This document shows, one piece after another, positions 17,847 through 26,790 of a stretch of DNA of 64,000 bases (the first letter of the stretch is position 1; each line of letters begins with the position of its first letter). Below the pieces are notes generated by a model, which had not been told where the DNA came from, ran no database searches, and was given only the letters and a program-made list of their open reading frames with translations. The position numbers were made by a program, and so were the translations under genes. The DNA lies in NCBI RefSeq assembly GCF_000759535.1, contig NZ_CP009455.1, positions 2,232,001 through 2,296,000 of the forward strand, in the 5' to 3' direction. The DNA comes from Pseudomonas cremoricolorata (GTDB lineage Bacteria > Pseudomonadota > Gammaproteobacteria > Pseudomonadales > Pseudomonadaceae).

Positions 17847-19366
17847 AGGCGATGACGCGATGCAGCCCGCTGCTGCTGGCCATGGCGCTGGCCGGTTGCA
17901 GCCTGGGACCGGACTTTCACACGCCTGCGAGCACTGCCCCGGCGCAGTGGGCACAGCCCAAGGGCGATGCGGCGGCGAGTCGGGCCGAGGCCGAGCCGCT
18001 GCAGTTGCGCTGGTGGGACAGTTTCCACGACCCGCGGCTGAGCGCCCTTATCGAGCAGGTTGCGGCGCGTAACCTCGACCTGCAGATGGCCAGCGCGCGC
18101 ATGCTGCAAAGCCGCGCGCTGCGCAGCACGGTGGCCGCCGAGCAGGCGCCGAACGTACGTGCCGATGCCGGTTACAGCCGCGCGCGCAACAGTGCCGAAG
18201 GCCTCAACGACCCCTCCGGCAATGCCGGCAAGGCCGCCTACAACCTGTGGCAGGGCGACTTGGCTGCAGGCTGGGAACTCGACCTCTGGGGCCGGGTACG
18301 GCGCCAGGTCGAGGCCGCTGACGCCAGCGTGCAGGTGGCCGAGAATGATCGCCGCGGCGTGCTGTTGAGCCTGCTGGCCGACACCGCCAGCGACTACATT
18401 CAACTGCGCGCGGTGCAGCGCACCTTGAGCGTTACCGAAGACAACCTGAAGCTGGCCCGGCACAGCCTGCGCTTGTCCCGTGGGCGCCAGGCAGAGGGCG
18501 TGGCCACGCGCCTGGATGTTGCCCAGGCCAGTGCCCAGGTCGCCTCCATCGAAGCCCGGCTGCCTGACCTGCAAGCGCGCCGCGACGAACTGATCAATGC
18601 GCTGAGCCTGCTCGCTGCCGAGCCGCCGGGCAGCCTGCACCGACAACTGCTGGCCCCCTGGGCACAACCTGAGCCACGCCAGCACCTGGGCATCGGCCTG
18701 CCATCGGAGTTGGCTGCGCGGCGTCCGGATATCCGCCAGGCCGAGGCGCGCCTGCATGCGGCGACTGCCAGTATCGGCATGGCCCAGGCCGATTTCTATC
18801 CGCGCATCACGCTGTCGGGCAGCGTCGGTTTCCAGGCCCTGCAACTGTCGGACTTGGGCAGTTGGGGGGCGCGACGCTTCGCCTTCGGACCGCAGCTTTC
18901 GCTGCCGTTGTTCGAAGGCGGGCGCTTGCGCGGCACGTTGCACCTGCGCCAAGCGCAGCAGCAGGAAGCGGCGCTCAACTACCGCAAGGTGGTGCTCGGC
19001 GCCTGGCACGAAATCGACGATCAACTGCGCCGCTACAACGCCAGCCAGGTGCGCCGCGAGCACCTCGCCGAGGCGGTGGAGGAAAACCGCATCGCCCTGC
19101 GCACTGCGCAGCAACAGTACGTCGAAGGGACGGTGGATTTTCTCAACGTGCTCAGCGTGCAGAGCGCGCTGCTGGCAAGCGAGGAGCAGTCGATCGATAG
19201 CCAGGCCGCAGTCGCGCAGGCTTTGGTAGGGCTGTACAAGGCGCTGGGTGGTGGCTGGCAGGCTTTCGAGGCCGAGCAGGGGGCCATGCCTGCGTCGCGG
19301 TCACAGCGGCCGCAGCAGGCCGAAGCGCTTGCGCAAGGCCCAGTCGAGCAGGCGCCGCGGCACTAG
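17843..19366 (+). CDS. outer-membrane factor lipoprotein, NodT family
   Basis: The 507-residue product begins with a lipoprotein signal and lipobox LAGC (cysteine near residue 19). It has two outer membrane efflux repeats, including ELAARRPDIRQAEARLHAATASIGMAQADFYP near residue 290. It completes the EmrAB-type pump and overlaps the adaptor gene by four bases. The family normally ends shortly after LGGGW (about residue 472). The roughly 30 extra residues here include a segment encoded antisense to the end of the SDR gene, a 66-base convergent overlap. Confidence 0.88.
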   Translation: MKAMTRCSPLLLAMALAGCSLGPDFHTPASTAPAQWAQPKGDAAASRAEAEPLQLRWWDSFHDPRLSALIEQVAARNLDLQMASARMLQSRALRSTVAAEQAPNVRADAGYSRARNSAEGLNDPSGNAGKAAYNLWQGDLAAGWELDLWGRVRRQVEAADASVQVAENDRRGVLLSLLADTASDYIQLRAVQRTLSVTEDNLKLARHSLRLSRGRQAEGVATRLDVAQASAQVASIEARLPDLQARRDELINALSLLAAEPPGSLHRQLLAPWAQPEPRQHLGIGLPSELAARRPDIRQAEARLHAATASIGMAQADFYPRITLSGSVGFQALQLSDLGSWGARRFAFGPQLSLPLFEGGRLRGTLHLRQAQQQEAALNYRKVVLGAWHEIDDQLRRYNASQVRREHLAEAVEENRIALRTAQQQYVEGTVDFLNVLSVQSALLASEEQSIDSQAAVAQALVGLYKALGGGWQAFEAEQGAMPASRSQRPQQAEALAQGPVEQAPRH

Positions 19367-20125
19367 CCGGGCGAGCAAGGGCAGGGCGGTGCTGCCATTG
19401 CCCAGGCGCACCACGGCTGGCAGTGGGCGACGGCGGGCAGCGGCCAGCACGCCTTGAGCGAACACTGACGCTGAGGTGGGGCGGTCTTGCGAGGCGCGGG
19501 CGCGGGCACGAACCTGTTCACGCAGCGGCCACCAGGCCGATTCAGCCCGCAACACCTCTTCGGCGCCGCGCTGGGCGTGTGCGGCGAACTGCGAGGCGAT
19601 GGCGCCTGGTTGCACCTGCATTACCGCGATGTCGAACGGCGCCAGTTCCAGGCGCAGCGCATCGCTCAAGGCATGCACGGCGGCTTTGGACGCGCAGTAC
19701 ACGCCTGCGAACGGGGTCACCAACACACCCGACACACTGCCGATGTTGATGACCGTGCCCTTGGCCTGGCGCAGCAAGGGGAACAGGGCGCGGGTGACCT
19801 CGACCACGGCGAACACGTTGGTGTCGAACTGCTGACGCAGGCCTTCGGCGCCGGCGTCGAGCACCGGTCCCATGGCACCATAGCCTGCGTTGTTGATCAG
19901 CAGGTCGAGCTGGCCGCTGTGGGCTTGCAGTTCCTCGGCCAGCTGCGCCAGCGCCTGGCGGTCATTGACGTCCAGCTTTCGTGCGGTGAAGCCGGCTTCA
20001 CCCAAGCGCTCGACATCTTCGGCTTTGCGAGCAGTCGCCCATACCTCGTAGCCGGCATCGCGAAAGGTATCGGCCAAGGCGCGGCCGATGCCGCTGGAGC
20101 AGCCGGTGATGAGCACGTTGGGCAT
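19301..20125 (-). CDS. short-chain dehydrogenase/reductase (SDR)
   Basis: The 274-residue enzyme has the classical SDR signs: TGCSSGIG near residue 7 for cofactor binding, NNAGYG near 83, a serine in NIGSVSG near 130, and YCASK near 147-151 holding the catalytic Tyr and Lys. It is probably an NADP-dependent oxidoreductase of the cytoplasm; the substrate is unknown. The ATG at 20125 (MPNVLITG) is the natural start, although the frame stays open upstream. Its last 66 bases overlap the end of the outer-membrane factor gene on the other strand. Confidence 0.88.
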   Translation of the reverse strand: MPNVLITGCSSGIGRALADTFRDAGYEVWATARKAEDVERLGEAGFTARKLDVNDRQALAQLAEELQAHSGQLDLLINNAGYGAMGPVLDAGAEGLRQQFDTNVFAVVEVTRALFPLLRQAKGTVINIGSVSGVLVTPFAGVYCASKAAVHALSDALRLELAPFDIAVMQVQPGAIASQFAAHAQRGAEEVLRAESAWWPLREQVRARARASQDRPTSASVFAQGVLAAARRRPLPAVVRLGNGSTALPLLARLVPRRLLDWALRKRFGLLRPL

Positions 20126-20163
20126 GGCGGTCAGCCTTCTGTCTGGGTAGGGACGGGACACGC

Positions 20164-20628
20164 TCAGTTGGCGAACGTGCCTTGCAGGTGTTCGGCGCGA
20201 AACTCCAGCGATTGTGCCCGGTAGCCGGCGCGCAACGGTGGCAACGGCAAGCAGTCGCGCCATTGCGCCCCGGCCTGCAGTTCGCCTGGGCCGCGATAGC
20301 GCGGCGCCGCGTAGGTGCTTTCTGCGAGGTTGACGGTGTCGCCGGGCGCATAAGCCGCGACGCGCCAGCGCAGCTCACTGAGCGGTACAGCGTTGCTGTT
20401 GTTCAGCTCGACCAGCAAGGTGCGGTCGGCCGGGCACTGCTCGGGGCTGTAGCTCAGGCGCAGGTCGAGGCGTGCCAGTTGCGAGGCTTCGCGATTGTCT
20501 TCCCACACCACGTAAAGCGCCACCAGACCCAAGCCGATGGCAGCCGCCAGCGACAGCGGCAGCGCCTTGCGCGGGTAGCGCAGCAGCAGAACCAACCAGG
20601 TGAGAATGAGCAGTGCGCCGATGAGCAT
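20164..20628 (-). CDS. small membrane-anchored protein of unknown function
   Basis: The 154-residue product has two N-terminal hydrophobic helices (about residues 2-16 and 23-41). A soluble domain with two cysteines follows (in SPEQCPADR and WRDCLPL), probably on the periplasmic side, where they could form a disulfide. The soluble part has an alternating beta pattern (LLVELNNSNAVPLSELRWRVAAY), suggesting an immunoglobulin-like or FxLYD-like fold. It lies 38 bases upstream of the SDR gene on the same strand, so the two may share a transcript. I do not recognise its function. Confidence 0.68.
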   Translation of the reverse strand: MLIGALLILTWLVLLLRYPRKALPLSLAAAIGLGLVALYVVWEDNREASQLARLDLRLSYSPEQCPADRTLLVELNNSNAVPLSELRWRVAAYAPGDTVNLAESTYAAPRYRGPGELQAGAQWRDCLPLPPLRAGYRAQSLEFRAEHLQGTFAN

Positions 20629-20860
20629 GGTGGGCGGGCCTGGGAGTGAGCAGTGCCTGACATCCTAGCGGCAATTGGCGTTGGGCTCAAAACCTGGGCG
20701 CATCCTCGTTTAGCCATGGCACGGAAGGCCTGACCTGGTATTTCTGTCAGTTTCAACATGGTTCTGACGCTCTTAGGCTCAAGGCTCACATCAGCGCCGC
20801 GCGCTGGACAACGCGCTTGCGGGGCGATGAACCCTAGCTCAAGCAATCAATAGGCTGAAC
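20629..20860. other. intergenic stretch without a recognised gene
   Basis: These 232 bases lie between two diverging genes of unknown function. I see no convincing reading frame, tRNA or operator. A GC-rich imperfect hairpin (around GCGCCGCGCGC and GCGCTTGCGGGGC, about 20793-20826) lies about 40 bases before the 252-residue protein gene. Confidence 0.5.
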
Positions 20861-21619
20861 ATGAACAAGACATCTGATACCGCACAAGCAACACAGGGCT
20901 TGATGACCGCCAGCATCGATGGCCAAGCATTCAAGGCTGTTCAGGTCGAATGGGACACGGTTGGAGGCGTGATTGGCTTAATCGACGATGACCATTTCAT
21001 CTACCTGGGCTTTCCCAAGGACATCGAAAAGGGTGAGCACTCAATCGGCAAGGATGGGGTCCGCGCGTATGTCGGCGGGACGCATTCCGGAGAGGCAACG
21101 TCAGGGACGTTGATGTTGCAATCGGCAGGCACACCTGGCCGCAAAATGGAAGGCAAGTTCGATTTCGTGGCCAAGAGCGACCCAGAGAATGTCACTGTGA
21201 CCGCGGGGCGGTTCACGGTCTCCGTCGGCGCTCGAACGGCTGGACAGGGTTCGGGCAGCGCATCGGCCAAGCTGGACGAGCCGCTTGAAGGTAATCTGGC
21301 CATCGAGGCTAAAACGATGGAATACAACGGCGAGCCGACTGCGCCGACTGCGCTGTTCGCCATGCAGACCAAGGACCTTCAGGGCGGCCTGCAGCGTTTT
21401 GGCGTGATTTTCATGCTGCGCTATGACGGTCAGGGTAAACCGTCGGTGGAATCGGGGTTCGTGGCCGTCGACTTTGCTGCGCTAATCACCTCAAAACCGG
21501 AGGTCACCTCGCTCAAGTGGGAACCAGGGAAGAGTCTTTCCTTCAAGTTCACCATGAGCTTCTCGTACAACAAAAAGGACTACAAGATTGAAGACGGCTC
21601 GCTGGATTTGACCTTCTGA
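20861..21619 (+). CDS. unrecognised 252-residue beta-rich protein
   Basis: I do not recognise this gene. The product has no signal peptide or membrane helix. It appears mainly beta-stranded, with alternating residues, for example GRFTVSVGARTAG and SLSFKFTMSFSYNKKDYKIEDGSLDLTF. The start ATG at 20861 has only a weak upstream site (AGGCTGAAC). Its base composition seems lower in GC than the neighbours, with more Lys, Asp and Thr codons, which may mean later acquisition. A secreted or lipid-binding role is possible but unsupported. Confidence 0.7.
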   Translation: MNKTSDTAQATQGLMTASIDGQAFKAVQVEWDTVGGVIGLIDDDHFIYLGFPKDIEKGEHSIGKDGVRAYVGGTHSGEATSGTLMLQSAGTPGRKMEGKFDFVAKSDPENVTVTAGRFTVSVGARTAGQGSGSASAKLDEPLEGNLAIEAKTMEYNGEPTAPTALFAMQTKDLQGGLQRFGVIFMLRYDGQGKPSVESGFVAVDFAALITSKPEVTSLKWEPGKSLSFKFTMSFSYNKKDYKIEDGSLDLTF

Positions 21620-21633
21620 GCCAACCAGGAGCC

Positions 21634-21675
21634 CTGCGGCGTCCGTCGTCCCGTCAGGGGCGATGGACGCCGCAG
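21634..21675. terminator. hairpin between convergent genes
   Basis: A perfect 11-base stem, CTGCGGCGTCC with GGACGCCGCAG, encloses a 20-base loop between the unknown gene and yaaA. No T-run follows on either strand, so it may be a weak bidirectional terminator or an mRNA-stabilising hairpin. Confidence 0.45.
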
Positions 21676-21694
21676 TGCCTCAAGCGTCGGCATT

Positions 21695-22474
21695 CTACTG
21701 AGGCGCCTGGTCGCGCAGGAATACCAGATGATCCTGCTTCGACTGCTCGGCACTGTAGTAATAACCGTGCACATCGAACTGCTGAAGCTGCTGCGGATCA
21801 TCGATGCGGTTCTGGATCACGAAGCGGCTCATCATGCCGCGGGCTTTCTTGGCGTAGAAGCTGATGATCTTGTGCTGACCATTCTTCCAGTCCTTGAAAT
21901 CCACATGGATGACCCGCGCTTTCAAGGCGCTGCGCTTCACCGCGCTGAAGTATTCGTTGCTGGCCAGGTTCAACAGCAGGTCGTCACCTTGTGCGGACAG
22001 CGCCTGGTTCAGCCATTCGCTGATGCGCGTGTCCCAGAAAGCATACAAATCCTTGCCGCGGGCATTGCTCAGCTTGGTACCCATCTCCAGGCGATAAGGC
22101 TGCATCAGATCGAGCGGGCGCAGCAGGCCGTAAAGCCCCGAGAGCATGCGCAGATGCTCCTGGGCGTAGCTGAAGTCGTCTTCGCTGAGGCTTTGCGCGT
22201 CGAGCCCTGTGTAGACGTCGCCCTTGAACGCCAGCAGCGCCTGCTTGGCGTTGTCCGTAGTGAAGGTTTCGCTCCAGCTGCCGAAGCGCGCGGCATTCAG
22301 GCCAGCAAGCTTGTCCGACAGATGCATCAGTTCGGCGATCTGCGCCGGGCTCAGTTCGCGCAGTTGCTCGATCAAGACCTCAGAGTGTTCCAGATGCTGC
22401 GGCAGGGTGAAGCGCTCGGTGGCCGGCGGGGTTTCGTAGTCGAGGGTTTTGGCGGGGGAAATCACCGTCAGCAT
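21695..22474 (-). CDS. yaaA: YaaA family peroxide stress protein
   Basis: The 259-residue protein begins [16 protein letters not shown] and has the DUF328/YaaA motifs, such as [22 protein letters not shown] near residue 115 and the [22 protein letters not shown] segment near 200. In E. coli YaaA limits intracellular iron and protects DNA from hydrogen peroxide; a DNA-binding fold has been reported. The ATG at 22474 has AGGAG nine bases upstream. An open extension to 22558 is not supported. Confidence 0.92.
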   Translation of the reverse strand: MLTVISPAKTLDYETPPATERFTLPQHLEHSEVLIEQLRELSPAQIAELMHLSDKLAGLNAARFGSWSETFTTDNAKQALLAFKGDVYTGLDAQSLSEDDFSYAQEHLRMLSGLYGLLRPLDLMQPYRLEMGTKLSNARGKDLYAFWDTRISEWLNQALSAQGDDLLLNLASNEYFSAVKRSALKARVIHVDFKDWKNGQHKIISFYAKKARGMMSRFVIQNRIDDPQQLQQFDVHGYYYSAEQSKQDHLVFLRDQAPQ

Positions 22475-22610
22475 GGGGTCGGCTCCTGGAGTTGATCGGG
22501 CGATTCTACGGGCGCTGCCCGCAAGCTCCAACCTATGCGCGTGATAGGCGCTGACCATGGCCGGGCCAGACGCTATAGTGCCGACACTACCTTTTACCGG
22601 AGTGTCGCCC

Positions 22611-23744
22611 GTGCGCCTTGCCCTGGTGGTCTTCGCCGGCCTGCTGAGTCTGGCCGCACAGGCCGCACCGCCTTCGCCCTACGTCAGCCTCGAGCGCAAC
22701 CTGTGGCCCGAGCAACTGGACAGCCCGGTGCTGTTCGATGTCGCTTCGCGCGCCGAGATTCTTTCGTTCGCCCGCGCGTTGCACGAAAGCGAACGGCTCG
22801 ATGACACCGCTCTGGCCACGCGACTTGGCCTGCGCCAGATCGACCTGCCGATGATTCGCGCCGTGCGCGCCCGCTTGTGGCAGCGTCTGTGGGAGAACTT
22901 CCAGCAGGCTCGGCAGAGCTGCGAGCAGGATGCCTCATTCTGCTTTCCGCTCGACAGCATGGCCGAACTCCGCGCACGTGCCGCGGTGTTCGCCGAGGAA
23001 GTGGGCGAGTTCTACAGCCCCTGGGTCGAGCCGAGTTACGCGTTCCATCAACGCTATCTCGATGAACTGCTGCGCAAGGCCGCGCTGTTCGCCAGCAGTC
23101 CCAACGAAATCCAGCGCCTTTCGGCAACCGAGCGCACGGGCGATGAGCTCAATGACCGCGTGTTTCTGCTGACCTTCGTCGGTGGCCCGGGACCTGCTGC
23201 TGGCAGTACCGATCGCCTCACCGACTACTTGCGTAGCCAACAGGTGCAAGGCACCTTCTTCGTGCTCGGCACGCGTTTGCAACAGCGGCGCGACAGCGCA
23301 GCGGGCAGCCCGCTGCGTGAGGTCTATGCCGGGCAGTGCGTGGGCATTCAGGGCTGGGAGTATCGATCCCATGCGCTATGGCAAGGTTGGCAGGAGTCGC
23401 TGCGCCGCAGCCAGGCGCGGGTGCAGGCCGAGTTGCCCGAGCAGTACGTGCCGCTGTTCCGTCCGCCCTATGGGCAACGACGCGCTGATGGTGAGGCATT
23501 CATGCGCAATCAGGGCTTGCAGGTAGCGTTGTGGGACATCGACGCCCAGGACGATGGCCCGCTTGGCAGTGAAGAATCGGCGCAGCGGGTACTGACCTTG
23601 ATGCTGCTCTGGCGCAAGGGCGTGATCCAGTTCCACGACAGCCTGCCGAAAGCGCAGGTGGCCGTGGAAACCTTGCTGCAGAGCACGGCGCAGAGCGGTT
23701 TGGGTTGGGAGGATTGTCAGACCTACGGCGCCCTGCGCGAGTGA
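22611..23744 (+). CDS. exported polysaccharide deacetylase-like protein, likely inactive
   Basis: The 377-residue product has a signal peptide ([21 protein letters not shown] start with GGAG upstream). About 165 residues of helical domain follow, then a NodB-like domain. The third motif RPPYG (284-288) and the final FHD (341-343) are present. However, motif 1 reads TFVGGP (188-193) instead of TFDDGP, and motif 2 reads EYRSH (250-254) instead of H-x3-H. The catalytic base and two of three metal ligands are therefore missing. It may bind rather than deacetylate a glycan. Confidence 0.8.
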   Translation: MRLALVVFAGLLSLAAQAAPPSPYVSLERNLWPEQLDSPVLFDVASRAEILSFARALHESERLDDTALATRLGLRQIDLPMIRAVRARLWQRLWENFQQARQSCEQDASFCFPLDSMAELRARAAVFAEEVGEFYSPWVEPSYAFHQRYLDELLRKAALFASSPNEIQRLSATERTGDELNDRVFLLTFVGGPGPAAGSTDRLTDYLRSQQVQGTFFVLGTRLQQRRDSAAGSPLREVYAGQCVGIQGWEYRSHALWQGWQESLRRSQARVQAELPEQYVPLFRPPYGQRRADGEAFMRNQGLQVALWDIDAQDDGPLGSEESAQRVLTLMLLWRKGVIQFHDSLPKAQVAVETLLQSTAQSGLGWEDCQTYGALRE

Positions 23745-24031
23745 TCGCAGGAGCGCCTGACCTTTCACTGTAGTCGCCCGGGCAGAGGCTGCAAGGCAAG
23801 TGAGTCGATCGGAAAAATAAACTTCACCCAAGCGTAAAATTACTTTTTTCCGTAATACGTTTTGCGGTATGAAAGAAGCAGACAGCCGAATCCTGCAGCA
23901 CAGGTGGCGTCATCCAGGCCCTCCTAGCCAGGTGCGCTCCCCGCCCGTAACGACGCGGATACGGGGAGAACGGCGGTCAATCTGCAGCGCAGCGGTACGC
24001 GCTACGTGGCTTCGATATAAGGTGACCGAGT
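23745..24031. other. intergenic region before phoH
   Basis: These 287 bases hold no convincing gene. An AT-rich patch at about 23810-23870 contains an inverted repeat ATTAC-N8-GTAAT (23839-23856) with a run of six T between the arms. It could be a promoter or operator region for the PhoH gene. Confidence 0.4.
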
Positions 24032-25426
24032 ATGGATGACCAAGGACGCACCCCTTCCTCCAGCAAGCCAATCCTCTATGTCCTCGATACCAATGTCCTG
24101 ATTCACGACCCCAACGCATTACTCAACTTCGAGGAGCACCACGTCGCCCTGCCGATGACGGTGCTGGAGGAACTCGACAAGCTCAAGACAGGCAAGCAGT
24201 CGATTGCCGCCGATTGTCGCCAGGCCATTCGCCTGATCGACCAGACCCTGGGTGATGCCTCGCCCAGCGCGGTCGAGCGGGGCGTGCCGATTCAGCGTGG
24301 CAAAAGCGGGCCGAAAGGTTTCCTGTCGATTCTGATGAGCCAGCGCAACGAACCCAATCGCCTGCTGCCCGAGCACCTCAACGACAACATCATCATCAAC
24401 CAGTTGCTCGAACTGCGGGCCACCCGCGCCGATCTTGACGTGGTGCTGGTCACCAAAGACATCAACATGCGCCTCAAGGCGCGCGCCTGCGGCATTGCCG
24501 CCGAGGACTACAGCACCGACCAGTTGGTCGACGATGTCTCGCTGCTGTCCAAGGGCTATCACTCGGTGAGCGGCTCGTTCTGGGATCGGGTAAGCAAGGT
24601 CGATACCCGCCAGGAACGTGGTCGTACCTGGCATCGGGTGCAACTGGCCGAACCGTTGCAGGCGGTGCACATCAATGAGTTCATTATCGACGAGCAAGGC
24701 TTCGTCGGCTGGATCAAGGGCGCACGCGATGGCGAACTGCTGTTGCTCGACCTGCACCAGGAGCCGTTGCTGCACCAGGAAGCCTGGGGCCTGAAACCCC
24801 GCGACATTCACCAGAGCCTGGCCTTGCTGGCGTTGCTCGACCCGGACATCCATCTGGTCAACCTTACCGGCGCTGCCGGCTCGGGCAAGACCATCCTGGC
24901 CCTGGCGGCGGCGATCGAACAGACCATGGTCAGCAAACGCTACCGGCGCATCATCGCCACCCGCAGCGTGCAGGGGCTCGATCAGGAAATCGGCTTCCTG
25001 CCGGGTACCGAGGCAGAAAAGATGGAGCCTTGGCTGGGCGCCATCACCGACAACCTCGAAGCCTTGCACATGGATGACGAAAGCACTCACGGCAGTGTCG
25101 AGTACATTCTCGAGCGCGTCCCGCTGCAGTTCAAGTCGCTCAACTACATTCGCGGTCGCAGCTTCCAGCAAAGCCTGATCCTCATCGATGAATGCCAGAA
25201 CCTCACTCCACACCAGATGAAGACCATCATCACCCGTGCTGGCGCTGGCTCCAAAGTGGTCTGCCTGGGCAACCTGGCGCAGATCGATACGCCTTACCTG
25301 TCCGCCACAAGCTCGGGCCTGACCTACCTCACCGAGCGCTTCAAGGACTTCCCCCACGGCGTGCACATCACCCTGCAAGGGGTGCCGCGCTCGGTACTGG
25401 CCGAGTACGCCGAGTCGCATCTGTAA
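24032..25426 (+). CDS. PIN-PhoH ATPase (PhoH2-type)
   Basis: The 464-residue protein joins an N-terminal PIN-type ribonuclease domain to a PhoH ATPase. The PIN domain starts YVLDTNVLIHDP (residues 11-22) with the acidic residues D14 and E45 region. The ATPase has a Walker A loop GAAGSGKTILA near residue 283 and LILIDECQN near residue 380. PhoH2 proteins act as ATP-driven RNA helicase/RNase enzymes in other bacteria. A hairpin terminator follows. It is the single-protein form rather than a toxin-antitoxin pair. Confidence 0.9.
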   Translation: MDDQGRTPSSSKPILYVLDTNVLIHDPNALLNFEEHHVALPMTVLEELDKLKTGKQSIAADCRQAIRLIDQTLGDASPSAVERGVPIQRGKSGPKGFLSILMSQRNEPNRLLPEHLNDNIIINQLLELRATRADLDVVLVTKDINMRLKARACGIAAEDYSTDQLVDDVSLLSKGYHSVSGSFWDRVSKVDTRQERGRTWHRVQLAEPLQAVHINEFIIDEQGFVGWIKGARDGELLLLDLHQEPLLHQEAWGLKPRDIHQSLALLALLDPDIHLVNLTGAAGSGKTILALAAAIEQTMVSKRYRRIIATRSVQGLDQEIGFLPGTEAEKMEPWLGAITDNLEALHMDDESTHGSVEYILERVPLQFKSLNYIRGRSFQQSLILIDECQNLTPHQMKTIITRAGAGSKVVCLGNLAQIDTPYLSATSSGLTYLTERFKDFPHGVHITLQGVPRSVLAEYAESHL

Positions 25427-25435
25427 GTCATCTGT

Positions 25436-25455
25436 TCGGGCGGTTCGCCGCCCGA
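25436..25455 (+). terminator. hairpin terminator after phoH
   Basis: TCGGGCGG and CCGCCCGA form an 8-base stem around a TTCG tetraloop, followed by TCATTT. It separates phoH from moaC. Confidence 0.6.
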
Positions 25456-25519
25456 TCATTTCCCTGCGCAACGCGACCCATGGCGTTACACTCGACGCTC
25501 CCTTCACAGGAGCAGAGCA

Positions 25520-25993
25520 GTGCTGACACACCTTGATTCCCAGGGACGGGCCAACATGGTCGACGTCACTGAAAAAGCCGTCACCGCCCGCGAAGCAGTG
25601 GCCCAGGCGCGGGTACGCATGTTGCCGCAGACCCTGCGCATGATCGTCGATGGCGAGCATCCTAAAGGCGATGTGTTCGCCGTGGCGCGCATCGCTGGCA
25701 TCCAGGCCGCGAAGAAAACCAGCGACCTGATCCCCCTGTGCCATCCGCTGATGCTGACCAGTGTCAAGGTCGAACTGCGCGCCGAGGGTGAGGACGCCGT
25801 GCAGATCCTGGCGCGCTGCAAGCTGGCCGGACAGACCGGCGTGGAAATGGAAGCGCTGACTGCCGCCAGCGTTGCCGCACTGACGATCTACGACATGTGC
25901 AAGGCGGTGGACAAAGGCATGGTCATCGAGCAGGTGCGCTTGCTGGAGAAGCGCGGCGGCAAGAGCGGCGACTTCCAGGCGCAGGCGCAATGA
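25520..25993 (+). CDS. moaC: cyclic pyranopterin monophosphate synthase MoaC
   Basis: The 157-residue enzyme acts in the first step of molybdenum cofactor synthesis, turning the MoaA product into cyclic pyranopterin monophosphate. Family signatures visible are [12 protein letters not shown] near residue 70 and [23 protein letters not shown] near 110. The GTG start has AGGAG ten bases upstream. The stop overlaps the moaD start (ATGA). moaA and moaB are not in the window. Confidence 0.95.
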   Translation: MLTHLDSQGRANMVDVTEKAVTAREAVAQARVRMLPQTLRMIVDGEHPKGDVFAVARIAGIQAAKKTSDLIPLCHPLMLTSVKVELRAEGEDAVQILARCKLAGQTGVEMEALTAASVAALTIYDMCKAVDKGMVIEQVRLLEKRGGKSGDFQAQAQ

Positions 25994-26235
25994 AGCTGCA
26001 AGTGGTGTATTTCGCCCGTTATCGCGAGGCACTGGGGCTGGATGGCGAGGTAGTGGAAGGCGACTTCAAGGTGCTCGACGATGTGCGCCAGGCGTTGCTC
26101 GAGCGTGGCCAGGGTTACGCCGTGCTCGCCGAACAGAACCTGATGTGCGCGCGCAACCAGGAGCTGTGCCGGCTCACCGAGGCGCTGGCAGAGGGCGACG
26201 AAGTGGCCTTCTTCCCGCCTGTGACGGGGGGTTGA
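25990..26235 (+). CDS. moaD: molybdopterin synthase sulfur carrier subunit MoaD
   Basis: The 81-residue ubiquitin-like protein starts [16 protein letters not shown] and ends in FFPPVTGG. The terminal Gly-Gly is adenylated and thiocarboxylated to carry sulfur to cyclic pyranopterin monophosphate. The start overlaps moaC by four bases, so translation is coupled. It pairs with MoaE, encoded two bases downstream. Confidence 0.94.
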   Translation: MKLQVVYFARYREALGLDGEVVEGDFKVLDDVRQALLERGQGYAVLAEQNLMCARNQELCRLTEALAEGDEVAFFPPVTGG

Positions 26236-26237
26236 GC

Positions 26238-26684
26238 ATGGCCATCCGTGTGCAGGCGCAGCCGTTCGATGCCGGGCAGGAGGTCAATGCCATGCATGCG
26301 GCCAATGTCGGCGTTGGGGCGGTGGTGGCGTTCGTCGGCTACGTGCGTGACTTCAATGACGGCCGCGAAGTGGCGGGGATGTTCCTTGAGCACTATCCGG
26401 GCATGACCGAAAAGGCCCTGAACAAGATCTTGGTCCAGGCCCAGCAGCGCTGGCCGTTGCTCAGGGTCGAGGTGCTGCACCGCATCGGCGCGTTGCAACC
26501 GGGCGAGCCGATCGTCTTCGTCGGCATCGCCAGCGCCCACCGTCAGGCTGCGTTCGATGCCTGCAATTTCGTCATGGACTACCTGAAAACCCAGGCGCCG
26601 TTCTGGAAAAAAGAGTCCACCGAACTCGGCCCGCGTTGGGTCGAGGGTCGGCAGAGCGATCAGGACGCGGCTGAGCGTTGGTGA
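26238..26684 (+). CDS. moaE: molybdopterin synthase catalytic subunit MoaE
   Basis: The 148-residue protein contains the conserved LEHYPGMTEKAL segment near residue 50, VEVLHRIGALQPGEPIVFVG, and the lysine-rich active-site region LKTQAPFWKKE near residue 119. With MoaD it makes molybdopterin dithiolene. It is the last gene of moaCDE. A short stem (26731-26745) lies between it and the convergent rhlB gene. Confidence 0.94.
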   Translation: MAIRVQAQPFDAGQEVNAMHAANVGVGAVVAFVGYVRDFNDGREVAGMFLEHYPGMTEKALNKILVQAQQRWPLLRVEVLHRIGALQPGEPIVFVGIASAHRQAAFDACNFVMDYLKTQAPFWKKESTELGPRWVEGRQSDQDAAERW

Positions 26685-26730
26685 GAAGGGGCGCAGTTCA
26701 AGCCGCTGTGGAGCGAACCGTGTTCAGTAG

Positions 26731-26745
26731 GGCCGCTTTGCGGCC
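26731..26745. repeat. short GC-rich stem between moaE and rhlB
   Basis: GGCCGC-TTT-GCGGCC forms a tight hairpin in the convergent gap. The surroundings resemble a degenerate Pseudomonas REP sequence, but no second copy exists in this window to confirm that. Confidence 0.35.
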
Positions 26746-26790
26746 TATCGAGGCTGAAGCCGCTACAGCCATTTGTCGGGCTTGAGCAGC

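Noticed and set aside
15987..17954. Long minus-strand frame across the EmrB/EmrA genes.
   Set aside because: It is a mirror frame of well-supported plus-strand genes, with Gln/His-rich composition typical of antisense frames in GC-rich DNA.
25427..25519. Molybdenum cofactor riboswitch before moaC.
   Set aside because: The gap is only 93 bases and is mostly the phoH terminator; no conserved riboswitch core was seen.
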